The position numbers were made by a program, and so were the translations under genes. From an uncultured Eubacteriales bacterium (GTDB lineage: Bacteria; Bacillota; Clostridia; Oscillospirales; Oscillospiraceae), in NCBI GenBank assembly GCA_900546515.1, contig URDG01000026.1, positions 1-36,547 of the forward strand: a stretch of 36,547 nt of DNA, given 5' to 3'. The notes beneath the pieces are model-generated. The model was not told the origin of the DNA, did not search any database, and was given only the letters and a program-made list of their open reading frames with translations. How positions within the stretch are numbered: the first letter of the stretch is position 1; every line of letters starts with the position of its first letter. This document shows positions 1 to 10,800 of this stretch, in pieces.

Positions 1-314
1 TTGCGACGACTTTTTATGCTTTGCATCAAAAGTCATCTCGCGCTCACTCCGCTGCCCTAAAGGACTAGCTTTGCGTCGCTCCTCCTTTCCGAATCAAACT
101 CGCCTGCGGCTGGGCTTTGATTTGGTTGTTTCTTTGTCCTCAAAACCGGCCTGGTATTCTGCATACCTCTCTGCGGGAACAAAACTGCATTTGGCATTGC
201 TTTCTTCACCGCACTGTGGTATATTTTTTGTGTTTCCATCCTTCCGGCGCAAATATTCAGCTTGAAAGCGCCGCGAGCCGGGGAAAGTTTTCTTTACGAA
301 AGGGGCTGTTCATT
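1..314. other. Gene-poor left edge, possible dispersed repeat
   Basis: I see no supported gene here. Short open frames exist on both strands but none has a convincing ribosome binding site or family signature. The minus-strand frame at 57-239 is rich in Arg, Lys, Ser and Pro, and looks like the low-information peptides read out of dispersed intergenic repeats in Clostridia. That is an impression from memory, not a search result. Confidence 0.3.
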
Positions 315-375
315 ATGACAAAAAACATGATTTCCGCATCCCGCATCATCACAACAAATATTTGGAGGAAAAAAC

Positions 376-828
376 ATGAACAGCATTACCCTGACAAAAA
401 TTGACGAATCAAATTTTATTGAGTGTTTCAATCTGAAGCTCGGCAGCGGACAGGACAGATTTGTCTCCCACCCGATACGCAGCCTTGCGCAGGCCTATGT
501 CTATTACAGCCAGTGTACGCCATTCGGCATCTGTGACAATGGCAGGATGGTCGGCTATGTGATGGTCATTTACGACTATGACGAGCAGACCTACAACATA
601 TGGCACATGATGATAGACGCTTCCGAGCAGGGAAAAGGCTACGGCAGAGCTGCTTTGGCCGCCGTGCTCGACTATATCCGCGCACGCCCATTCGGCGATT
701 CGGATCACGTTCTTCTTACCTGCAACCGCGGCAACGACGCAGCGCTGCACCTTTACCGCTCGCTCGGCTTTACGGAAACCGGCCGCGACGATGAGGATGA
801 GATCGAGCTTGAGCTTCATCTGAACTGA
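376..828 (+). CDS. GNAT-family N-acetyltransferase
   Basis: A 150-residue protein, the usual size for a single-domain GNAT enzyme, which moves an acetyl group from acetyl-CoA to an amine. The acetyl-CoA pyrophosphate loop (motif A) is visible at residues 85-90 (Q-G-K-G-Y-G), followed by a helix. Motif B is at about 117-132, with asparagine and the LYRSLGF turn typical of the family. The start ATG is preceded by TTGGAGGAAAAAAC, a strong Shine-Dalgarno at good spacing. The fold resembles diamine or spermidine acetyltransferases of the BltD/PaiA type, but the substrate cannot be read from sequence. It stands alone and ends at a hairpin shared with the convergent regulator gene. Confidence 0.88.
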   Translation: MNSITLTKIDESNFIECFNLKLGSGQDRFVSHPIRSLAQAYVYYSQCTPFGICDNGRMVGYVMVIYDYDEQTYNIWHMMIDASEQGKGYGRAALAAVLDYIRARPFGDSDHVLLTCNRGNDAALHLYRSLGFTETGRDDEDEIELELHLN

Positions 829-837
829 ACACAGCAT

Positions 838-872
838 AAGACAGGAAAGCGTTTTGTGCGCTTTCCTGTCTT
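838..872. terminator. Bidirectional intrinsic terminator
   Basis: A perfect 14-bp stem (838-851 with 859-872) with a 7-nt loop lies between the convergent acetyltransferase and FadR-type genes. On the plus strand it runs into TTTTATACTTTT, and on the minus strand the stem itself ends in T residues. It can serve both genes. Confidence 0.85.
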
Positions 873-1586
873 TTATACTTTTATTCCGCACTCGCGGACG
901 TATTCGTTGAATTTTTCGGTAATATAGATCTGCGCGTCGAGGCCGCGGCCCTGCTTTATGAGAAAAACAATGTGCTCGCTCTGCTCTATGAGCCCGTCAA
1001 GCCCCCAATGACCGGCGCAATGCCGCCACAGCCCCTGAGATATTTCCGCAAATGAATTCATCAGGAGAATAAACACTTCGTTTCGGCTGAGCTTGCAGAT
1101 GTGATAATGAAAATCCTTCGTCATCCTGCCGAGTTCGTCCGCACTCAGCCCTTTGCCGCGCGCGCTTCTGAAGCGCTCGATATGCGCTTCGAGCTCTTTT
1201 ATGTCCTCGGGCGTGTGCGATGTGGCAAGGCGAATGAGCGCGCCGCCCTCTATTGCGTTTCGCGTTTCGACGAGCGCAATGATACGTTCAGGCGTCATAT
1301 GCTGACCGCCGGACTTGAGTATCTCATGCAGCGTGTCATAGTTGCCGCTGGCAACATAGTCGGCGACATAGGTGCCGTGCCGGGGGATTATATTCAGAAA
1401 TCCGGCGTGCTCAAGGTCCTTTATCGCAAGGTGGATCGCGGACTGGTTTATTCCCGTGCGCTCGGAAAGCTCACGTTCGGACGGAAGCTTCTGTCCGGCG
1501 GTGAGCTCGCCCGTGAGTATCTTCGATTTTATATCCTCAAAAAAACATTCCTTCGCCGAGGGGATGCTTATTTTTTCAAAAGCCAT
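873..1586 (-). CDS. FadR/GntR-family transcriptional regulator
   Basis: A 237-residue regulator with an N-terminal GntR winged helix (residues about 15-75, with the motif GQKLPSERELSERTG) and a C-terminal all-helical FCD ligand domain (about 95-225). Candidate FCD metal or ligand residues are D158, H160, H162 and H205. It is divergent from the 2-hydroxyacyl-CoA dehydratase operon, so it probably controls that operon and itself, and the ligand is likely an organic acid or acyl-CoA of the pathway. A consensus-like promoter and a palindrome lie just upstream on its strand. The ribosome binding site (AGGCGGT) is weak. Family assignment is firm; the effector is unknown. Confidence 0.9.
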   Translation of the reverse strand: MAFEKISIPSAKECFFEDIKSKILTGELTAGQKLPSERELSERTGINQSAIHLAIKDLEHAGFLNIIPRHGTYVADYVASGNYDTLHEILKSGGQHMTPERIIALVETRNAIEGGALIRLATSHTPEDIKELEAHIERFRSARGKGLSADELGRMTKDFHYHICKLSRNEVFILLMNSFAEISQGLWRHCAGHWGLDGLIEQSEHIVFLIKQGRGLDAQIYITEKFNEYVRECGIKV

Positions 1587-1609
1587 AGTTATTACCGCCT
1601 GCGCAGATT

Positions 1610-1627
1610 TGTGATTGATTAATCACA
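1610..1627. promoter_or_regulatory. Palindromic operator, likely for the FadR-type regulator
   Basis: Perfect inverted repeat TGTGATT-N4-AATCACA in the 5' leader of the regulator gene, between its -10 box and its start codon. The left half (TTTGTGATT) recurs at 1732-1740 in the promoter of the divergent operon. The position fits autorepression. Confidence 0.65.
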
Positions 1628-1638
1628 ATCACGGAAAT

Positions 1639-1667
1639 ATTATGTAGTATTTTTTCGCTATTGTCAA
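1639..1667 (-). promoter_or_regulatory. Sigma-A promoter of the FadR-type gene
   Basis: On the minus strand, TTGACA (1662-1667) is separated by exactly 17 nt from CATAAT (1639-1644), 53 nt upstream of the start codon. Confidence 0.7.
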
Positions 1668-1699
1668 GAACATTTCCTGATATTTTGCGAATCTTTTCA

Positions 1700-1747
1700 T
1701 TGACACAAAAATATCTATGTGTTAATATGCGTTTGTGATTATTCACT
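1700..1747 (+). promoter_or_regulatory. Promoter and operator of the dehydratase operon
   Basis: TTGACA (1700-1705), a 17-nt spacer, then TAATAT (1723-1728) make a strong sigma-A promoter. Directly downstream, TGTGATT-ATTCACT (1734-1747) is an imperfect copy of the palindrome at 1610-1627 and would overlap the transcription start, as a repressor site should. Confidence 0.7.
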
Positions 1748-1817
1748 GATATAACAGAAGTGGGACATGTTATATTGGCGCTGTCCGCCGGCAAGGACAC
1801 ACAAAGAGGAGGAGAAC

Positions 1818-3014
1818 ATGAAAGACTTAGAGCACCTGATCTATTTTGAAAACCTGCTTCAGGATGCAAACAACGAGCTTGTAAAACAGGCTTCTGCCGA
1901 GGGCAGGAAGGCTCTGGGCTACACCTGCTATTTTGTTCCGGAGGTGCTGCTCAATCTCGGTGGCTGCTTTTCGGTGCGCCTGCGCGCCCCGGGTACGACC
2001 AACACCGATCTCGGCACATATTATATGACCAACAAGACCTGCCCATTCACGCGCAGTGTTCTTGAGCGCAGTCTGGAGGGCGGCTACAATTTTCTGTCGG
2101 CCATGTTCTCGTCCGAGACATGCCAGATGATGCATCGTGCGCACGAATACTTTGACATCATGGGTCTCGTCAAGGAGCAGAATCCGCAGTTTTTCATGAG
2201 CATGATGGACGTGCCGTTCGTGACGACAAAGGCAGCCTATGAGCATTACGAGGCTCAGCTGCGCCGGTACATACTCGAACCGCTTGAGAGAGTTTACGGT
2301 ATAGATATTTCCGATGAGGCGATACGGAAGGCAATAGATGAGCACAACGAGATATGCCGCATCGTCAGCGGGATCGGCGAGCTGAGAAAGCTGCCGAATC
2401 CGCCCGTAACGAGCTATGAGTTTCATGTTATCCAGCTCGTTTCGGAGTGCTGCCCGCAGTATCTGATAAAGGACAAGCTTGAAGCGACGCTCCGTGAGAT
2501 CAAGGAGCGCGAAGTCGATCCGAGTCCCGCCTACCGTGCGCGTCTCGTCGTCACCGGCTCCGAGGTCGACGATCCCGCCTTCACAAAGCTTCTGGAGGAC
2601 TGCGGCGCATACGTTGCAGCCGACCGGTACTGCTACGGTTCGCTGCCCGGCAGAGAGCCGATCGAAATACACGGCGGCGAGAGCGCGCTTGCAGCCGTCG
2701 CGCGGCACTACCTCTCCACCAGCGAATGCCCGCGCTTTATGAACAAGGAAAAGCAGCTCCAGCGCAGGCAATACCTCAAAGACCTTGTGCGCGACTACAA
2801 CGCCGACGGCATTCTGTATCTTCAGATGAAATTCTGCGAGTTCTGGAGCTATGAGCGCGTCATGGGTGTGCACGATATGAACGAAATAGAGGGCATCCCC
2901 TGCATCGGCGTCGAAAAGGAATACACAATGGCGTCGGCAGGCCAACTGCGCACGCGTTTTCAGGCCTTTGTCGAGAGCATTGAGATAAAGAAGCTCCAGG
3001 GAGGTAAAATGTAA
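1818..3014 (+). CDS. 2-hydroxyacyl-CoA dehydratase, HgdB/BcrC-type subunit
   Basis: A 398-residue protein of the 2-hydroxyglutaryl-CoA dehydratase D-component/benzoyl-CoA reductase family. These iron-sulfur enzymes remove water from (R)-2-hydroxyacyl-CoA by a radical mechanism during amino-acid fermentation. The candidate cluster cysteines sit in family motifs: C75 (TCPFTRS), C102 (SSETCQMMHR) and C340 (QMKFCEFWSYER). I chose ATG 1818 because AAAGAGGAGG precedes it at normal spacing; an upstream ATG at 1767 lacks a site. The next gene overlaps by one base, so the two subunits are translationally coupled. The substrate (glutaryl, lactyl, phenyllactyl or another) cannot be told from sequence. 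The ATPase activator and CoA-transferase are not in the window. Confidence 0.88.
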   Translation: MKDLEHLIYFENLLQDANNELVKQASAEGRKALGYTCYFVPEVLLNLGGCFSVRLRAPGTTNTDLGTYYMTNKTCPFTRSVLERSLEGGYNFLSAMFSSETCQMMHRAHEYFDIMGLVKEQNPQFFMSMMDVPFVTTKAAYEHYEAQLRRYILEPLERVYGIDISDEAIRKAIDEHNEICRIVSGIGELRKLPNPPVTSYEFHVIQLVSECCPQYLIKDKLEATLREIKEREVDPSPAYRARLVVTGSEVDDPAFTKLLEDCGAYVAADRYCYGSLPGREPIEIHGGESALAAVARHYLSTSECPRFMNKEKQLQRRQYLKDLVRDYNADGILYLQMKFCEFWSYERVMGVHDMNEIEGIPCIGVEKEYTMASAGQLRTRFQAFVESIEIKKLQGGKM

Positions 3015-4537
3015 TGGCCAATGAGGCAAAACGCTTTTACAAGGGCAGCGGCATTGCAAAGCACCGCGAGTGGCGCGGCCTGAAAGACACCTTCTATGAC
3101 TATACCCAGTGGGCCGTCAACCTCGGCATACTGGCCAAATTCGTCACGAAATCGCCCGTGCGCATCGTCAAGGGGCTTCTGGAGTACCGATGGTTCGGCG
3201 CGTACATGGGCACCCTGCATATGATAGACCGTTCAATGGCAGGTATGCGCGGCCCGGCGCTGAGAGTTTCCCACACGCAGATGCACGCCATCATGAAGGG
3301 CGCGACAAGTATGATCGCAGACAGCATGAAGGGCGACCGCCGCTTCGGCGATACGAAGTATGCCGATAAATTTGTCATGCTTGAGCAGACCATGTGCCCC
3401 GAGATCGTTGCAGGCTTCCCGAATCTCAAGGCGCTGCCGCTTGAGGTGCTGCAGGGTCTGCTCGGCACATATATGGATCAGAATCTTGCGCCGTTTTACA
3501 TGGACATCATGGAGAATGCCGGGCTGCCGGCAGACTCCTGCCGTCTTAGCGCGAATGCGGCGGGCGTCGCCATAAATGACGACTACCCCGAGGTCGGCGC
3601 ATGCCTTGTCACAAACAACATGCCCTGCGACTCGTCGACCATGAACAGCCAGCTCATCGAGCGCCGCATCAGGATCCCCACCACCGTCGCCGGTATCCCG
3701 ATGCGCTGGGAGGACCCGGCGACCGACAAATATGCGCTCGCCCAGATGAAAGAAGTGATCCGTTTTATTGAGGACTGCACCGGCGAGAAGTTCGACGAGC
3801 GCGCGTTCTTCGAGGTGATGAAAAAGCACAACGCCGAGGTGCGCAACGAGTTTGAGGTATGGGACCTTGCAAAAACGCAGTACACCGCGTTCGGTCATGT
3901 CATTTCTCCGCTGTTCCATGCGTTCTACTACACCTTCTCCGGTGGCACCATGCCGTATATAGACAAGGCGGCGAAAAAGGCGCTGAAAATTGCCGAGCGC
4001 GCCTACCGCAGCAAAGTCGTCAGCTTCGACAAGGCGCGCCACCGCATGATAACCTGGGGCGGTCCCGGCTGCTACTACGTCGACTTCAACACCTGGGCAT
4101 ACAACTGCTGGGGCGTTCTTGTCGTCGCGCAGATGGATATGTTCTCCGGCAACGTCATCATCAGCGAGGACGATCTCGATCAGGCGCTTATAGATATAGC
4201 GCACAACTATGAGCGCGGCGTCATGCGCCGCCACCTGACCGGCGGATACCAGCATCTGCTCGAGTTCTGGGACGAGGCCGAGAAATTCAACTGCGACATG
4301 ATACTCGTATACGACGATATAACATGCAAGGGCGCTATGGGGCTGGCCGGAGTGATCAACGATCAGGTCAAGGATCACGACAAGCACCTTGTCTGGGTGC
4401 AGAACGACATGTTTGACCACCGCACGATAAGCCGCAATGAGATGCGCCGTCAGTTCTCCGAATACATGACCGCCGTCATGCAGGAGGAGCCGCTAGACGC
4501 AAGCCTCGTCGACTTCGACGATTACAAAGGATGGTGA
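3014..4537 (+). CDS. 2-hydroxyacyl-CoA dehydratase, second subunit
   Basis: A 507-residue partner of the upstream gene, from the same superfamily but longer, as is usual when two unlike subunits form the dehydratase heterodimer. Family-like landmarks are NNMPCDSS (C205), WGGPGCYY in the second half, and DDITCKGAMG (C438) near the C-terminus, where iron-sulfur ligands are expected. A good site (GGGAGGT) precedes the ATG, which overlaps the upstream stop codon by one base. The N-terminal 100 residues are less typical and may hold contacts to the partner or activator. The specific reaction is not assignable. Confidence 0.82.
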   Translation: MANEAKRFYKGSGIAKHREWRGLKDTFYDYTQWAVNLGILAKFVTKSPVRIVKGLLEYRWFGAYMGTLHMIDRSMAGMRGPALRVSHTQMHAIMKGATSMIADSMKGDRRFGDTKYADKFVMLEQTMCPEIVAGFPNLKALPLEVLQGLLGTYMDQNLAPFYMDIMENAGLPADSCRLSANAAGVAINDDYPEVGACLVTNNMPCDSSTMNSQLIERRIRIPTTVAGIPMRWEDPATDKYALAQMKEVIRFIEDCTGEKFDERAFFEVMKKHNAEVRNEFEVWDLAKTQYTAFGHVISPLFHAFYYTFSGGTMPYIDKAAKKALKIAERAYRSKVVSFDKARHRMITWGGPGCYYVDFNTWAYNCWGVLVVAQMDMFSGNVIISEDDLDQALIDIAHNYERGVMRRHLTGGYQHLLEFWDEAEKFNCDMILVYDDITCKGAMGLAGVINDQVKDHDKHLVWVQNDMFDHRTISRNEMRRQFSEYMTAVMQEEPLDASLVDFDDYKGW

Positions 4538-4542
4538 CAGCC

Positions 4543-4695
4543 ATGAAAAAGAAGCTCCTGATACTCGCCGTAAGCATCATTCCCCTGAGCATGCTCATCT
4601 ACTGGTTCAACCTCGACAACAAGCTGCTGTACTATGTCGTGCGGCCGGTCCTGAACAAGGTCTACGACAGGCAGAAACGCGATGTAAAGCTCTGA
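4543..4695 (+). CDS. 50-residue single-pass membrane peptide
   Basis: A short gene starting 5 nt after the dehydratase stop codon and ending just before the operon terminator. It encodes 50 residues: a basic MKKK start, a hydrophobic stretch at about 5-22, then an amphipathic basic tail (VVRPVLNKVYDRQKRDVKL). This reads as one membrane helix with a charged cytoplasmic tail. Its place inside the transcript and the uninterrupted frame support a real gene; the ribosome binding site (AAGGATGG) is only fair. I do not recognise a family. It might anchor the dehydratase at the membrane or be a small regulatory peptide, but both are guesses. Confidence 0.6.
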   Translation: MKKKLLILAVSIIPLSMLIYWFNLDNKLLYYVVRPVLNKVYDRQKRDVKL

Positions 4696-4704
4696 GCTTG
4701 GTAT

Positions 4705-4749
4705 AAATCGAAGCAGGAAAGTGCCATAAACGCTTTCCTGCTTCGATTT
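4705..4749 (+). terminator. Intrinsic terminator of the dehydratase operon
   Basis: A perfect 17-bp stem (4705-4721 with 4733-4749) with an 11-nt loop, the right arm ending in T residues. Its core resembles the hairpin at 838-872 (AGGAAAG and CTTTCCT arms). Confidence 0.85.
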
Positions 4750-4824
4750 TGCATATTAATTCCTCTTATGGGAAAAATGGACGTATATGACCATATTACG
4801 AAGAACAAGAGGACAGATGCGTCT

Positions 4825-7800
4825 ATGGACAATATGAATTCAGCCAACTACATCTCAGCCGGGCAGCTTTTTGACTATGCCGCGGAGCAGGCAGGACTTC
4901 TGACGCCCGAAGGCGAGACCTCGGGACTTTCGGAGGCAAAACGCCTTCAGCACAGCTTCCGCGATATACGCCGCAGTCACGAAGAGATCGCGCGGCGCTA
5001 CGGCGGCATGCCTGCCCCGCCGGCCGCGTGCGAATGGCTGTTGGACAACTGGTACATGATAGAGCGCGAATACCGTGCCTGCATGCCGCAGCTCGAGCAG
5101 GCGCGTCATCTGCGCCGCTGCGCAGACGGCGTTTTGTCCGCGGCTCTTTGCCGCTCCATGCTGCTCTCCGGCCGCGGCGAGGTGACCGAACAGCGCTTCC
5201 GGCTCTTTCTGGAGGGCTTTCAATCTATTACGGTGCTGCGCCGGGCCGAGCTGTGCCTTATTCCGGCGCTTCTGAGCGCGGCAGTTATAGAGTACGTGGC
5301 CGGTGTGTGCCGCGAGATGCGCTACGCTTCCGACACAGGTGAATATGCAAAGCGGCTGGAAGCTCTCTTCGGCACGCTGCGGCTTTTCACGGTGCTCGAC
5401 CTTGAAAAGCTCATAAGCTCCGCGGACGTGACGGATTCCGTGCTGTGCGCGGATCCTGCCGGCGATTACGCGCGCATGGACAGCGGTACAAAGCAGGCAT
5501 ATCTGCACCGCGTTGAAAAGCTTGCGCGGCGCGAGGGCACGGAGGAGCACATATACGCCCGGCGTCTTATAAAAAGGGCGCTGAAGGACGGCCGTCATGT
5601 GGGCTTTTACCTCTTCCCCGGCCGCGGAGGGCGCGCCGCCGGACTATATATTGGCGGCAACGTGCTTCTGACCCTTTTCGTGACGCTGCTGCTCGCCTTC
5701 CGATTAAAAAATGCACTGCCGGCACTGCTTCTTCTGCTGCCGGTATCGGAGCTCGTGAAAAGCTTCATCGACTTTATACTGCTGCATATCATCCCGCCGC
5801 GGCGGCTGTTCCGCATGGATACGCAGAAAGGCGTCCCGGAGAGCGGGCGCACCATATGCGTTATATCCACGCTGCTCGGCGGGGAGGCCGACGCGCGGCG
5901 GCTTGAGGAGCTGTATCACGCCTGCCGCAGCGAGGGTGCAAGCCTGAGCTTCGGCCTGCTGGCCGACTTTCCGGTCGCGGGCAGTGAGACAACGGACGGC
6001 GACGAGGCTCTGATCCGCCCCGTGCGCGAGGCCGTAGGCGAGCTCAACCGCAGATACGGCGGGCGCTTTTACCTCTTCACGCGCAAAAGGAGCTTTGACG
6101 GCGAATGCTGGAGCGCATTTGAGCGCAAGCGCGGCGCGATACTGGAGCTTGCAAAGCTCATCTGCGACGAGCCCAGCGCCTTGGAGGTCACCGGCGAAAA
6201 GGACGCCCTCGCCGGTATAAAATATATACTCACGCTCGACAGCGACACACGCATATATCCCGGCTCAGCCGGGGAGCTTATCGGTGCGATGCTGCACCCG
6301 CTGTGCGCCCCTGTCATCGACCCTCACACGAATATCGTGACGGCAGGGCACGCGATCATCCACCCGCGCATAGACACAGAGCTGTCCAGCGCCTCCGAGA
6401 CCGACTTCGCCCTGATATTCGCCGGTGCCGGAGGAAGCGACCCATACGGCAGCCTGTGCGGCGAGCTGTACATGGACGCCTTTGACAACGGCGGCTTTGC
6501 GGGAAAAGGCATCATAGACGCGTCCGCGCTGGTCAAATGCACCGGCGGCTTCCCAACGGGCCGTATTCTCAGCCATGACGCCCCGGAGGGGGCCTGTCTG
6601 CGCGGCGCATATATGGGCGACGCGGAGTTTTCCGACCGTTTCCCTGCCCGTCCGCTGGCCTACTACAAGCGGCAGCACCGCTGGATACGCGGCGACTGGC
6701 AGAATCTCCCCTTTATATTCCGCCGCGGATTGAGCGACATTGACCGCTGGCGGCTGATCGACAATCTGCGCCGCAGCCTTATTGCGCCCGCAACTCTTGC
6801 GGCGATCACAGCTGGGCTTCTCGTCCCCGGAAGCGGCCTGCGCGTGGCTGCATGGGCGGCGCTGCTGGCTCTTCTGGCAAGGCTTTTCCTCTCCCTTGCC
6901 GAGGGCGGCATGCAGCGCCGCGGCCGGGTCAGGCTGCGCCGCTACACACGCATACTGACAGGTGTGGGCGGCGCTATCGTGCAGACCTTCATCCGCCTGT
7001 GGCTGCTGCCGTACGAGGCCTGGATCTCACTGACCGCGATAGTGACGGCGCTGTGGAGAATGGCCGTGTCGCACAGGAAGCTCCTGCAATGGCAGACCGC
7101 CGCACAGGCCGACAGCGGCGCGGGACTGTGGGCGCATATACAGGCCATGTATTTCCCGATGCTGCTTGGACTGGCGCTTTTAATTTTCAGCCCGGAGGTC
7201 ATCGGCAAATCCGCCGGTCTGATGTGGCTTTTATCGCCTGCCGCAGCCTTCGCGCTTGCTCTTCCCGCGCGGCGCGGCACCCAGCTTGCGGACAATGAGC
7301 GCCGCTATCTTCTTGAGGCCGCAAAGCGCAGCTACTCGTATTTTGAAGCCTTTCATTCCGCCGATGATAACTTTCTGCCGCCTGACAACTTTCAGGAGCA
7401 GCCGCCCGTCGGCCTTGCGCGGCGCACGTCGCCCACGAACATCGGCCTCGCGCTTGCCGCGCACACCGCGGCATGCGACATCGGACTTATAAGCCGCGGG
7501 CAGTGCGCGGACTATGTAGCGCGCATACTCGACACGCTCGAGCGTATGCCGCGGCATATGGGACACTTCTACAACTGGTATGACACCGCGACGCTGCTGC
7601 CTCTTCTCCCGGCATATATCTCCACGGTCGACAGCGGCAACCTGTACGCCGGTCTTCTTACCGTGCGGCAGGCCATGGCCGAATACGGCAGCACCGAACT
7701 GGCCGGACGGCTCGAGGCGCTGATGTCGGAGATGAACTTCACTCCTCTCTACGACAAAGTGCGCGGCCTTTTTCACATATGCTACGACACCTCAAAGGAG

Positions 7801-10800
7801 CGCGGCGCAGGCGGCTGGTATGACCTGATAGCAAGCGAGGCCATGCTGACAAGCTATATTGCGGTCGCCAAGGGCGACGTCCCCGTAAAGCACTGGCGGC
7901 GGCTCAGCCGCGCACAGCTTCAGAAGGACGGCTACCGCGGACTCGCCAGCTGGACCGGCACAATGTTTGAATACCTGATGCCCGAGCTGTTTATGCCGGT
8001 CTATCGCGGCAGTCTTCTCTACGAGAGCGGACGCTTCTGCATTTACGCGCAGAAGCGTCGCGTCTGGGCCGGTAAGCCCTGGGGCATATCCGAAAGCGCT
8101 TTCTACTCGCTCGACAGCGCTCTGAACTACCGTTATAAAGCGCACGGCTGCGCCGCGCTCGCACTCAAGCGCGGGCAGGACGCGGATATGGTCGTCTCCC
8201 CGTATTCAAGCTTTCTGGCTCTTGCGATCGACCCCGAGGGCGGCATCCGCAATCTGCGGCGGCTTGAGGATTTCGGAGCTCTGGGACGATACGGCTTCAT
8301 TGAGGCGCTGGATTTCACGCCCGGACGCTGCCGCAGCGACCGCGGAGAGCAGGTGCGCTGCTATATGGCGCACCATGAGGGCATGAGTGTGATTGCCGCG
8401 GCGAACGCGGCCTCCGGCGGCTGCATACAGCGCCGCTTCATGTCCGCGCCTGAAATGTCGGCCTTCTCACTGCTGCTTCAGGAGCGTATCGACGACGGTG
8501 GCATCGTGATCCGCCGCGACAGCTCTGACATTCCCGAGCGCTTCGAGCGCAGCGCCGTGATGCGCTGGCAGCTGCGCGGCGGTGCAGACGACCGGGAGCG
8601 GCACTGCTGCGCTCTGTCCAACGGCGCATATAATCTGACCGTCTCAAACTCCGGCGTCTGCCGCGCCCAGTGCGGTCCCGTGACCGTATACGACTGTATT
8701 GCGGGACTCGGCGGCGTAAGCATATCCGTGGATACCGGCAGCGGGCGGCGCGTCATTCTCCCGGACCCGCATCCCCTGCTGTGGGAGCTTGAGGAAGAGT
8801 CCTGCCGCACGACAGGCGAGGAGGACGGACTTGAGCATGTATGCACGCTCTCCGCCGCCTATGGCGACTGCGGAGAGCTGCGCACGGTAACGCTGTGTGC
8901 ATCTGAGGATATACGCGTCCGCCTTGTTTTCTCTTTCAAGCCCATCCTCGCCCCGATGCAGGACTACCTCAACCATCCCTCCTTCTGGGATCTCGGCATA
9001 TACGCCGAAGCAACGGCCGCAGGCCTGATGCTGCACCGCCTGCGCCGCTCCGGCTGCGGCGAGCTGTGGCTGTGCCTCGCGTCAAATCAGCCGCACTCCG
9101 TTGATGCTGACAGGAACGGCGGTCTTGGCTGGCTGTCGCAGCCCCTTGTAACGGCGTCGGCCGAGCTGGAGCTGAGAGCCGGTCAGGCGGAGACCGTGCG
9201 CTTTGCCATGTGCATCAGCCCCGACCGGGTGGAATGCTCGCAGGGCGCGCAGCGCATACTCGTCTCCGGCGTGAACGACAGAGGAAACATGACCGGCGCA
9301 GCGGCGGCGCATTTAAAGATGAGCGGCGAGGAAGTAGGCGCAGCCATGGACATGCTCGGCGAGCTCTGGCCGGACCGCACGCAGGGCGGCGCGGCCAAAA
9401 GCGAGCTGTGGCCGTTCGGCATTTCCGGGGATCTGCCCATCATCTGCTGTGACGGACATGCGCTGGAGTGCGAGGCTCTGCTCAAGCGCTTCTGTCTGCT
9501 GAAAAGCTGCGGCGTCAACGCCGATCTTGTATACCTCACCGACGAGCAGGGCGAGTACCGCCAGCCGGTATTCCGCAGAGTGAGCGAGACACTGTCGCAC
9601 TTCGGTCTGGAATCTCTTATCGGCACGGACGGCGGCGTACACTTTGCGCCGTTGTCCGCAGCCTCCGTGGTGATCAGCCGCGCTGCCTGCGCCGTAGGTT
9701 CCGTCCGCAAAAGGCTTCCCGCCGTGCCATGGCCCGCTCCCGGCGCTCCGAGGCGGCCCGGCGCCGTGCCGGAGCATATCTGGCAGAACAGGAGCTTTAT
9801 TTTCCTTGCCGGCGGCGAACTGCCGCAGCGTGTGTGGCAGAACGTCATTTCAAACGGACACATGGGCTATATCGCGGCGGACTGCGGCCTGGGCTGTATG
9901 TGGTATGAGAACGCGCGCGAGATGCGGCTCGACATGCCGCCGCTGGATATAAACGGCACCTCCGGGAGCGAGGCTCTGTGGGTCGAGACAAACGGAGAAA
10001 AAATAAGCCTTTTTGCGGCAAACGACGGCCTTGCATGCCGGGTGACATTCTCCCCCGGCACGGCCGGTTGGGAAAAGCAGATCGGCTCAAAAACAGTAAA
10101 AACGACCGTGTTCATACACCCGGATACCGCCGCGCGGCTCATCATAGTCGAGGGCGCCGCCGGGCTGAGGCTGAACTGGGCAATGCGCCCCACGGCAGGC
10201 GGGCAGGATCAGAAGGCCGTAAAGTTAGGCATCCGCGGCCGCGTATTGTACACCGTGAACCCTGAGGCATATTTCCCCGGTGTGGAATTTGCGGCGCTCT
10301 GCTCGCTGCCGTGCGAGATGAGCTGTGCCTACGACCCTCCCGCAATGCTTATAAGCGTTCCCGCCGACGATGTGACCGTCATCGCCTGCGGATGCTGCGG
10401 CGGTGAAAAGCTGCTTGAGCTTGCCGAGCCCGCCGCCGCATTCGCCGCGCTGGACGACGTTAACAGCCGCTGGAACCGTCTGCTGCGGCGCTTTGAAATG
10501 CGAAGCGGTCATTCGCCGCTGGATAAATATATGAACACATGGTGCGTTTATCAGTGCATCGCCTGCCGCCTTGAGGGGCGGAGCAGTCTCTATCAGAGCG
10601 GCGGCGCGTTAGGCTTCCGCGATCAGCTTCAGGACGCGGTGAATCTTCTGCTCATCTCTCCGGACTATGCCCGCGCGCGTATAATCGACTGCTGCCGCCA
10701 TCAGTATGTCGAGGGCGACGTGATGCACTGGTGGCATTGCCATCCAGACGGCGACCGCGGCGTGCGCACACGCTGCTCCGACGATCTTCTGTGGCTGGCG

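Noticed and set aside
315..404. 29-codon leader-like frame overlapping the acetyltransferase start
   Set aside because: It has a fair ribosome site but no attenuator structure or residue pattern, so there is not enough to call a gene.
1827..4420. Long minus-strand open frames of 410 and 395 codons
   Set aside because: They lie exactly opposite the dehydratase subunits, have no family motifs, and follow from codon bias on the true strand.
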